Source: Allobosea sp. OK403 (GTDB lineage: Bacteria > Pseudomonadota > Alphaproteobacteria > Rhizobiales > Beijerinckiaceae). Taken from it: DNA of 64,000 bases. This document shows positions 58,156 to 64,000 of the stretch, one piece after another. The notes below the pieces were generated by a model. The model was not told where the DNA came from and did no database searches. It worked only from the letters and a program-made list of their open reading frames with translations. Location of the stretch: assembly GCF_900113835.1 (NCBI RefSeq), contig NZ_FOQV01000005.1, positions 164,796 through 228,795 on the forward strand, given 5' to 3'. How positions within the stretch are numbered: the first letter of the stretch is position 1; each line of letters starts with the position of its first letter. Made by a program: the position numbers and the translations under genes.

Positions 58156-58728
58156 TCAATTAGCCTCTGCCAGAGGGAGTTCGATGGTGCTGTCTGCAAG
58201 TCCTGCCGAAGGGTTAAGTTGCTTTCGGATCAGCACCAGGGCCACATCGTCGGGATAGCTCACCGCAACGAAGCCTTGCTCCCGCTCGAGGTCGATAGCC
58301 TCGTGATTCTGGCGGTTTTCCACTGACTCGATCGTCTTGACGCCTTTTGCCTCGGCAAATTTGGAAACATGGCGAAGCAGCTCCCAGCCTACGCCTCGGT
58401 GCTTGTATTCGGCGCGGATCGAGATCGCCACCTCGCCTTTCTCCAAGGCGGGATCGCAAGCCAGCATGGCTGTGGCGATGATCGTCTTTCGGTCTTCGGC
58501 AAAGGCGAGAAAGTTCTCGGTCTGCCGATGGTCGATATGCGTCATGGCGACGAGGCGATCATGGCTCACTTCGCGCACACTGGCGAGAAATCGAAAGCGC
58601 AGGTCGTCCGGCGTGACATGGCTGAAGAACTCCGCCAGGCCTGCTTCGTCTTCGAGACGAGCCGGACGCAGGTGAAATGTTAAACCCGTTCGCGTGGTGA
58701 TGTCGCAGCTCCAGTCAGCCGGCTTCAT
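58156..58728 (-). CDS. GNAT family N-acetyltransferase
   Basis: 190 residues from the ATG at 58728, preceded by AAGGAG; the frame is open to 58743. It begins with a strand-rich region (TFHLRPARLEDEAGLAEFF, DLRFRFLASVREV) like the acetyltransferase half of Pat proteins, and has the acetyl-CoA loop EYKHRGVGWELLRHV. The acceptor is unknown. It stands alone. Confidence 0.87.
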   Translation of the reverse strand: MKPADWSCDITTRTGLTFHLRPARLEDEAGLAEFFSHVTPDDLRFRFLASVREVSHDRLVAMTHIDHRQTENFLAFAEDRKTIIATAMLACDPALEKGEVAISIRAEYKHRGVGWELLRHVSKFAEAKGVKTIESVENRQNHEAIDLEREQGFVAVSYPDDVALVLIRKQLNPSAGLADSTIELPLAEAN

Positions 58729-59249
58729 ATCTTTCTCCTTCACGGGCGCCCGAGCGCTTCCAAGAAATCGGCCGACCCTGGCGACAAGTAATCAGCCATG
58801 TCCGGCCGGTCCTGCCGAGCGCACGGTCTCGAACCTTTTTCAGTAATACTGTAATCGGCCTGGGTTGGGATTGAGCGAGATCAATCCGGTGGCGGCCATG
58901 TATTCAAAATGGCTGTGTTCTGGCCTGTTTCCAAGACGTGAGCTGCCGCTCAAAAGGGGCTGCCGGAGGCTGCATGTCCTCGTAATCTCCCTGAGGCAGA
59001 AGCCCACTGCCCGCGCTCGCCGCGCGCATGCAAGCGGAGACGGCCAGCTATCCGCTCGTCCCATATCGGGCGATGAAGGGCCGAGTCAGGCTTCGCCTGC
59101 GTCATTCGATCGAGGCACTGATGCGCTTTGGCAAGCCAGTGATGCACAGGTCGATGGGCCGCCAAGCCCATGGGTAAGCCGGGTGAATTTTCACACGGAG
59201 AGTCGCGTTTACCTGCTGCTTCTCATGTCGAGGCAGAAGCGATTCCGTT
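58729..59249. other. Intergenic region, GNAT gene upstream / aldolase downstream
   Basis: About 520 bases. It holds the GNAT promoter at the left. Frames at 58865-59278 (plus) and others are Arg/Ser-rich with no domain. A hairpin at about 59227-59256 (CGAGGCAGAAGCG/CGTTTCAGCCTCG) overlaps the end of the aldolase gene and may stop its transcript. Confidence 0.4.
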
Positions 59250-60032
59250 TCAGCCTCGCGCGCCAGGCGGGCGCTTGAACTGCTCGCAGAGCGCTTCGCT
59301 CGCCCGGACCAGCATCGCCGCATCGACGCCCACTGCGGTGAAGGTAGTGCCGAGCTCGATGCAGCGTGCGGCGAAGGCGTTGTCGGGCGTCAGGATGCCG
59401 GCAGGCTTGCCGCAGGCCTTGATGCGGCCGATCGCCTTCTCGATCAGCGCCTTTACCTCCGGGTGGCCGGGCTGGCCGACATGGCCGAGGCTCGCCGCCA
59501 GATCGGCCGGGCCGATGAAGACGCCGTCGACGCCATCGACCGAGGCGATCGCCTCCAATTGGTCGAGCGCCTCGTCGGTCTCGATCTGCACGAGCAGGCA
59601 GAGCTCCTCATGGGCGCGTCGGCCGTAATCCGCGACGCGGCCGAAGCGGGTCGCCCGCGTCACGCCCGAGACGCCCCTGATGCCGTCGGGCGGATAGCGC
59701 ATCGCCGAGACCGCGGCCCGCGCCTCCTCGGCATTCTGGACATAGGGGATCAGCAGGGTCTGCGCGCCGAAATCGAGCAAGCGCTTGATCAGCACGACGT
59801 CGTTGCTGGCTGGCCGCACCACCGCCGAGACCGGATAGGGCGCGACCGCCTGGAGCTGCGCCAGCACGGTCAGCGGATCGCCGGGTGAATGCTCGGTATC
59901 GAGCAGGAGCCAGTCGAAGCCGGAGCCCGCGACCGCTTCGGCCGCATAGCTGCCGGGCAGGCTGCACCACAGGCCGATCTGCGAGCGGCCCTCATTCAGA
60001 GCGCGCTTGAAGAGATTGGGCGGGAGTTCCAT
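59250..60032 (-). CDS. hpaI: HpcH/HpaI aldolase (4-hydroxy-2-oxoheptanedioate aldolase-like)
   Basis: 260 residues from the ATG at 60032 (TTGAGG upstream); a TTG start at 60044 overlapping the hydratase stop is possible. Motifs of class II Hpa[74 protein letters not shown] and [16 protein letters not shown]. The enzyme splits 4-hydroxy-2-oxo acids to pyruvate and an aldehyde with a divalent metal. It is joined to the HpaH-like hydratase, its usual partner. Confidence 0.92.
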   Translation of the reverse strand: MELPPNLFKRALNEGRSQIGLWCSLPGSYAAEAVAGSGFDWLLLDTEHSPGDPLTVLAQLQAVAPYPVSAVVRPASNDVVLIKRLLDFGAQTLLIPYVQNAEEARAAVSAMRYPPDGIRGVSGVTRATRFGRVADYGRRAHEELCLLVQIETDEALDQLEAIASVDGVDGVFIGPADLAASLGHVGQPGHPEVKALIEKAIGRIKACGKPAGILTPDNAFAARCIELGTTFTAVGVDAAMLVRASEALCEQFKRPPGARG

Positions 60033-60040
60033 GGCGAACC

Positions 60041-60823
60041 TCAACTGAACGAGACGCCGATGGCGCCGAGCGGACCGTAATCGGCTTGGATGACGTCGCC
60101 GGCTGCGATGTCGACCGGCCGGGTGAAGGAGCCGGCGAGCACGATCTCGCCTTTCCTCAACCCCGTTCCGACAGCGTGCAATTTGTTGACGAGCCAGGCA
60201 ATGCCGGCGGCGGGGTGGCCCATGATCGCGGCCGAGACGCCGGATTCCTCGATGATGCCGTTCTTCGACAGCGTCGCGCCGATCCAGCGGATATCGACAT
60301 CCATCGGGCGGATCGGCCGTCCACCGACCACGATCGCCCCGAAGGCCGCATTGTCGGCGATGGTGTCGGTGATCGCGCGTGGAACCTCGGTGCGGTAATC
60401 GATGATTTCGAGCGCCGGCAGCACCATCTCCGTGGCGCGCATGACGTCGTAGATGCGCGCACCCGGGCCTTCCAGGTCCTGCCCCATGACGAAAGCGAGT
60501 TCGACTTCCAGGCGCGGCTTGATGAAGTCGCCGGCCTTGATCCGGGCGCCGTCATTGTAGAGCGCGTCGTCGAGGATGCAGCCATAATCGGGCTCCGTCA
60601 TCTTCGACGCCATCTGCATGGCGCGCGAGGTCAGGCCGATCTTGTGCCCGACCATGCGGGCGCCATTGGCGATTCGCGCCTGCGCCCAGAGACCCTGGAT
60701 GCGGTAGGCGTCCTCGATCTCGATGCCGGGATAGGTCTTGCTGAGTTGGGGAATCGCCTGGCGCGTGCGCTCAGCCTGGAGCAATGCGTCGGCGCCCTGT
60801 TGGCGCTCGCCTTCGGTCAGCAT
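60041..60823 (-). CDS. hpaH: 2-oxo-hepta-3-ene-1,7-dioate hydratase-like protein
   Basis: 260 residues from the ATG at 60823 ([14 protein letters not shown]); longer in-frame starts run into a repeat. Hydratase/decarboxylase family of the FAH superfamily: [41 protein letters not shown] (metal-ligand Glu residues), [14 protein letters not shown], and [20 protein letters not shown]. It adds water to 2-oxo-4-enoates of meta-cleavage pathways. The next gene down is the matching aldolase. Confidence 0.92.
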   Translation of the reverse strand: MLTEGERQQGADALLQAERTRQAIPQLSKTYPGIEIEDAYRIQGLWAQARIANGARMVGHKIGLTSRAMQMASKMTEPDYGCILDDALYNDGARIKAGDFIKPRLEVELAFVMGQDLEGPGARIYDVMRATEMVLPALEIIDYRTEVPRAITDTIADNAAFGAIVVGGRPIRPMDVDIRWIGATLSKNGIIEESGVSAAIMGHPAAGIAWLVNKLHAVGTGLRKGEIVLAGSFTRPVDIAAGDVIQADYGPLGAIGVSFS

Positions 60824-60845
60824 GATGGTCTCCTGTGCGGCCAGG

Positions 60846-60944
60846 GCATTGTCCGGTCCGATTGGATCGTTCAATCGCTCCAGCTCTTTGCTTTTACGGG
60901 TCGTCGTCACGCGAATCGGTGGCCACTTCGCTCGAAAACGCTCT
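60846..60944 (+). repeat. Composite palindromic repeat upstream of the hydratase
   Basis: GCATTGTCCGGTCCGATTGG, ATCGTTCAATCGCTCC, then CACGCGAATCGGTGGCCACT and TCGCTCGAAAACGCTCT. It fills the gap between the hydratase start and the dioxygenase stop, interrupting an otherwise tight operon. Confidence 0.85.
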
Positions 60945-60980
60945 GGCCGGGCCGGCTTGCGGAATGTGGGGGTGGGTTCG

Positions 60981-61874
60981 CTACTTGATCGGCGGGCGCG
61001 GCAGCACGGTTTCGCCGGGCTCCATCACATAGGTGTAATCCAGCGCGTACCAGGGCGTGGCGATGCCGGCATCGGATGGGTGCGGCTCGTCATGGCGGAC
61101 ATAATCGCCGAGCAGGGCCTTGGTGACGCCGAACTGGACGTCGGTGTCGATATGCGGATCCTTGGGGTCGTAGACCTGCGAGATCAGCACCTTGAAGCCC
61201 GACTTGACGATCAGCGCATGCAGATGCGCCGGGCGATAGGGATGTCGGTCCTGCGCCGCCAGCAGCCGGCCGACGACGCCGTTGGTCGGGATCGGATAAC
61301 CGACCATCTTCACGGTGCTGAACCAGAAGCGGCCATCCGCATCGGTGGTGAACTTGCCGCGTAGGTTCATCTCGGCCTGTTCGGGATCCTGATTCTCGTA
61401 AAGCCCGACCGGCGAGGCGTGCCAGACATCGACCTCGGCGCCAGCGATGGGCGCACCGGCCTGATCGACGACGCGGGCCGTCACCAGCAGCGGATCGCCT
61501 GGCGTATCCGAGCGAATGATCGTGCCGCCATTCCTGACATGCGGCGCGTTCAATCGCCAGAACGGACCGAGCAGCGATTGCGAGGTTTCGGTGTTGCCGC
61601 CATCGCCATTGTTGAGCAGGCAGACCAGGGAGGAGACACCGAGCGAGCCGGCCATCAGCACCATCTCGTTATGGCTGTCGCTGGTGAGCTTGCCGATCTC
61701 GTTCAGGAGCGCGGTGGCTTCGCGAAACTCGACTTCGGTCAGGCGCACGTCGCGGATGAAGGCATGGAGATGGGTCACGAGCGAGGTCAGGATTTCGCGC
61801 TGCCGCGGGTTTTGCGTGCGCGCCATCACCGCCAGTGCGTCGCGCGTCACATCGTGGTGATTCTCGATGATCAT
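60981..61874 (-). CDS. Intradiol ring-cleavage dioxygenase (hydroxyquinol/catechol 1,2-dioxygenase-like)
   Basis: 297 residues from the ATG at 61874 with GGAGGA upstream. N-terminal dimer helices (FIRDVRLTEVEFREATALL), then the beta-sandwich: LLGPFWRLNAPHV, GAPIAGAEVDVWHASPVGLYE, and the iron ligands in PIPTNGVVG, HPYRPAHLHALIV (Tyr, His, His). It opens a catechol or hydroxyquinol ring between the hydroxyls using Fe(III). First gene of the operon with the hydratase and aldolase, and divergent from a GntR gene. Confidence 0.92.
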   Translation of the reverse strand: MIIENHHDVTRDALAVMARTQNPRQREILTSLVTHLHAFIRDVRLTEVEFREATALLNEIGKLTSDSHNEMVLMAGSLGVSSLVCLLNNGDGGNTETSQSLLGPFWRLNAPHVRNGGTIIRSDTPGDPLLVTARVVDQAGAPIAGAEVDVWHASPVGLYENQDPEQAEMNLRGKFTTDADGRFWFSTVKMVGYPIPTNGVVGRLLAAQDRHPYRPAHLHALIVKSGFKVLISQVYDPKDPHIDTDVQFGVTKALLGDYVRHDEPHPSDAGIATPWYALDYTYVMEPGETVLPRPPIK

Positions 61875-61903
61875 GGCGTCCTCCTTGCCGCTCTCCATCA
61901 ATT

Positions 61904-61915
61904 AAAATCGATTAT
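61904..61915. promoter_or_regulatory. Candidate GntR operator, dioxygenase side
   Basis: AAAATCGATTAT, 30 bases before the dioxygenase start. It shares AATCGATTAT with the perfect palindrome at 62088-62099 on the regulator side. Confidence 0.55.
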
Positions 61916-62078
61916 CTGTCAACTCGGACGAGCCTGAGTGGGAGTCGGGAAACTGGCGTTTGCTAGGCGCGCCTCACCGACGTTCCGGATAATACCTTCA
62001 TTCCAAAGGATAATTTCTGCGTTCCTACTGAGCGTCGACGAAGCGAGTTAGCCTTCGTGCCTATTCAGGTCCCTGTAG

Positions 62079-62107
62079 TTGACATGGATAATCGATTATA
62101 ATAACTA
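62079..62107 (+). promoter_or_regulatory. Promoter of the GntR gene, overlapping operator
   Basis: TTGACA at 62079-62084 and TAACTA at 62102-62107 with a 17-base spacer. The operator palindrome lies in the spacer, so binding would block the promoter. Confidence 0.5.
62088..62099. promoter_or_regulatory. Candidate GntR operator, regulator side
   Basis: ATAATCGATTAT is a perfect 12-bp palindrome, 50 bases before the regulator ATG. FCD-type GntR proteins commonly use short AT-rich palindromes of this kind. Confidence 0.6.
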
Positions 62108-62149
62108 TCAACGATGGTTGAACCGGCGTGGCTGAGAGGGGGTGGCAGC

Positions 62150-62938
62150 ATGAGTTTTGTCGCCGATGAGCCGGCCGATGCATTGGCGTCGAGCGCTGGA
62201 TTTGCCAGAGCTGGGAGCTCTGCTTCCGAGGAACCCGCATCCATGTCCGGCTCACCGACCCATGGCTCGCGCGACAGCAAGAATACCAAGGCATCGCGTC
62301 TGGTCGACCGGCTGCGCGAGGCGATTCTGTCGGGTGAGCTGAGCCCTGGAACCAAGATCAATCTCGACGCGGTCAGGCGCGAGCTTGATGTCTCGCTGAG
62401 CCCGCTGCGCGAGGCGCTGGCCCGCCTGATCGCAGTCGGCCTCGTCGAACTGCACGACAACAAGGGCTATTCGGTCGCGCCGGTTTCGCTGAGCAATCTG
62501 GCGGAAATCACTCGGTTGCGGGTCGAATTCGAGAGTCTCGCGCTCTCCTCGGCCATCGCCCATGGCGATCTGAGCTGGGAGAGCGACGTCATGCGCGCGC
62601 TCCACCGTCTCAACCGCACCGAGCGGGTCGCCGGCGACCCGGCGACGTTGGAAGCCTGGGAGCACGCCCATCGCGACTTCCATATGACGCTGATCGCGGG
62701 TTGCGGCATGCCGCTGCTGCTGAATTTCTGCGCCATGCTGCACAATCTGAATGATCGTTATCGCCGGGTTTTCCTGGTGGCGCAGGGTGGCGATCGCAAT
62801 GTCGCCGCCGAGCACAGCGAGATCGCGCAGGGCGCGGTGGCGCGCGACGGGGCTTTCGCCTGCGAGAAGCTGCGCGAGCATATCCTGCGCACCGGCACCA
62901 ACCTGCGCGCCCGCCTGTCCGACCAGCTTCAGCCCTGA
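62150..62938 (+). CDS. GntR family regulator, FCD subfamily
   Basis: About 262 residues from the ATG at 62150 (GAGAGGGGGTGG upstream); starts at 62114 and 62243 are possible. An unusual Ser/Ala-rich N-terminal extension of about 40 residues comes before the winged helix (LVDRLREAILSGELSPGTKI, VSLSPLREALARLIAVGLVE). The FCD domain follows with ITRLRVEFESLALSSAI and a metal-type His pattern (HAHRDFHMTLI, EHSEIAQGAV). It probably represses the divergent dioxygenase operon and itself. Confidence 0.92.
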   Translation: MSFVADEPADALASSAGFARAGSSASEEPASMSGSPTHGSRDSKNTKASRLVDRLREAILSGELSPGTKINLDAVRRELDVSLSPLREALARLIAVGLVELHDNKGYSVAPVSLSNLAEITRLRVEFESLALSSAIAHGDLSWESDVMRALHRLNRTERVAGDPATLEAWEHAHRDFHMTLIAGCGMPLLLNFCAMLHNLNDRYRRVFLVAQGGDRNVAAEHSEIAQGAVARDGAFACEKLREHILRTGTNLRARLSDQLQP

Positions 62939-62958
62939 GCCGAGAGGGGCGCGATCCG

Positions 62959-63795
62959 ATGCAGCTGTCATCCGCCTCGCCGCCACCGCTCGGGATCGCG
63001 CATTTCACCACGATCGACGTCGCGCCACTCGATTTCGTCGCGCTTGCCGCTGAGATCGGCTACGCCACCGTGGGTTTGCGGCTCCACCCGGCTTTCCCGG
63101 GCGCCCCGTTCTACGAGATCCGGCCGGGCAGCGCGCTGATGGCCTCGATGCGGGCTTTGCTCGCGGATACGGACCTGCGCGTCCATGATATCGAATTCGT
63201 CGTCATCGACGGCAGCTTCTCGCCGTCCGGCCTGGCGCGGGTCCTCGAAAGCGCGGCCGAACTCGGAGCGAAGCGGCTGAGCGTCTGCGGTGACGATCCC
63301 GAGCATGGCCGGCTTGTCGCCAACTTCGCCGAGCTCTGCGATCTGGCGGCCGGCTTCGGCCTGGGCGTCGATCTCGAAAACATGCCCTGGCGGCAGGTGG
63401 CGACCATACAGGATGCTGCGCGGGTCGTGCTGGAGGCCGAACGCGCCAATGGCGGCGTTCTCGTCGATGCGCTGCATCTCGCGCGCGGCGGCGGAAGCCC
63501 GGCCGAACTGCGGGAGATGCCGCCACATCTCATCAGGAGCGCCCAGCTTTGCGATGCGGGCGCCGGGCGGCCCCTATCGGTCGAGGCGATCATCCAGGAG
63601 GCGCGCGGCGGGCGATTATTGCCGGGGCAAGGCGTCCTGCCATTGCAGAATCTGCTGGCCGAGCTCCCGGCCGATGTGACGCTCTCGGTCGAGGTGCCCA
63701 ATCACGGCGCCCAGGCGCTGGAGCATGCACAGGCGGTCTTCGACGCCGCGATGAAGGTGATCGCGGCCTGCGACCTGGCTGGATCGGCTTGGTGA
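62959..63795 (+). CDS. Sugar phosphate isomerase/epimerase-like TIM-barrel protein
   Basis: 278 residues. AP-endonuclease-2 type barrel: DFVALAAEIGYATVGLRLHP, HDIEFVVIDGSFSP (metal Glu), GLGVDLENMPWRQV, LVDALHLARGGGSP (metal Asp-His) and TLSVEVPNHG near the end. The substrate is not readable; such proteins are common in catabolic clusters. It follows the GntR gene by 20 bases with GAGAGGGG before its ATG, so the two are co-transcribed. Confidence 0.88.
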   Translation: MQLSSASPPPLGIAHFTTIDVAPLDFVALAAEIGYATVGLRLHPAFPGAPFYEIRPGSALMASMRALLADTDLRVHDIEFVVIDGSFSPSGLARVLESAAELGAKRLSVCGDDPEHGRLVANFAELCDLAAGFGLGVDLENMPWRQVATIQDAARVVLEAERANGGVLVDALHLARGGGSPAELREMPPHLIRSAQLCDAGAGRPLSVEAIIQEARGGRLLPGQGVLPLQNLLAELPADVTLSVEVPNHGAQALEHAQAVFDAAMKVIAACDLAGSAW

Positions 63796-63821
63796 TGGCG
63801 CAGGCGCCAGATCACTTTCCG

Positions 63822-64000
63822 TCAGCGGCAGACCATCCGCAGCACGGTTTCGATGGCGCTTCGGCGGCGGCGCTCGCGCGCCTCGGGGGCCGCCATGTCA
63901 TGGCCGAAGACCTGGCGGATGCTGGCCTGGTTCGAGACGTTGTAGAAGCTCAGGGCGCTGATCGTCAGGTGGATGTCGATCGGGTCGAGTCCCTCCCGGA
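63822..64000 (-). CDS. TetR family regulator, C-terminal part (partial)
   Basis: The last 58 codons and a TGA are visible; the gene runs off the right edge. It reads ...LDPIDIHLTISALSFYNVSN and IRQVFGHDMAAPEARERRRR then a short helix, like the C-terminal ligand domain of some TetR proteins (DPxDLHLxISSxxFFxVSNR). The DNA-binding half is outside the window. It converges on the isomerase gene. Confidence 0.7.
   Translation of the reverse strand, partial: REGLDPIDIHLTISALSFYNVSNQASIRQVFGHDMAAPEARERRRRSAIETVLRMVCR

Noticed and set aside
58865..59278. 137-residue frame in the GNAT/aldolase gap
   Set aside because: Arg/Ser-rich, overlaps the end of the aldolase gene and has no domain or ribosome-binding site.

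Overview
The window is GC-rich chromosomal DNA from an alphaproteobacterium, most likely order Hyphomicrobiales. A Bosea-like organism is my best guess from gene content, but no rRNA is present to confirm it. Supporting signs are a class II (CP4-type) EPSP synthase, a TIGR02300 FYDLN-domain protein, a long-form dCTP deaminase, DUF1194 and SCO proteins, many TRAP/ABC/TctC-type uptake systems, and a dispersed palindromic repeat family that ends in CTTCGCTCGAAAA-GCTCT.

Layout. 1-4223: end of argF, hslO, argE, apaG and a dCTP deaminase. 4412-10383: an acid-uptake locus with a TRAP transporter (fused DctQM plus DctP), a divergent LysR regulator and a SAF-domain oxidoreductase. 10644-20212: one long minus-strand catabolic operon (IclR regulator, iron-type ABC importer, CitE-like lyase, CaiB CoA-transferase, orphan TctC binding protein, LigI-like amidohydrolase, RraA/LigK-like aldolase). 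20473-26556: TetR and AraC regulators followed by a minus-strand MFS / ArgE-like deacylase / Leu-type dehydrogenase / EamA set that could process an N-acyl amino acid. 26901-28944: a tRNA-Gly whose 3' half is repeated 1,968 bp downstream as a perfect 48-bp direct repeat. The two copies enclose a HEAT-like orphan gene and a broken AT-rich gene. 29008-34436: small secreted, membrane and orphan proteins among many repeats. 34682-46945: tRNA-Ala, TIGR02300, aroA-cmk, a von Willebrand-type protein, hrpB, a glutamine amidotransferase, a CitMHS-type antiporter, a threonine/serine dehydratase and rpsT. 47739-57959: dnaA-dnaN-recF, a soluble chemotaxis transducer, recQ and gyrB. 58156-64000: a GNAT protein, then an aromatic-acid type cluster (HpaI-like aldolase, HpaH-like hydratase, intradiol dioxygenase) divergent from a GntR/FCD regulator and a TIM-barrel isomerase, with the end of a TetR gene at the edge.

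The housekeeping blocks (argF-hslO, aroA-cmk, dnaA-dnaN-recF-gyrB, rpsT) are interleaved with substrate-specific catabolic cassettes, each with its own regulator. Noncoding DNA holds at least ten copies of a composite palindromic repeat. In three places the repeat itself supplies the TAG stop codon of the upstream gene.

The clearest non-routine structures are the small tRNA-Gly island with no visible recombinase, the hybrid LigI/LigK plus CaiB/CitE operon, the palindromic operators between the ring-cleavage genes and their GntR regulator, and an orphan gene bracketed by duplicated ends of a neighbouring small gene. No CRISPR array, transposase, integrase or phage gene was seen.
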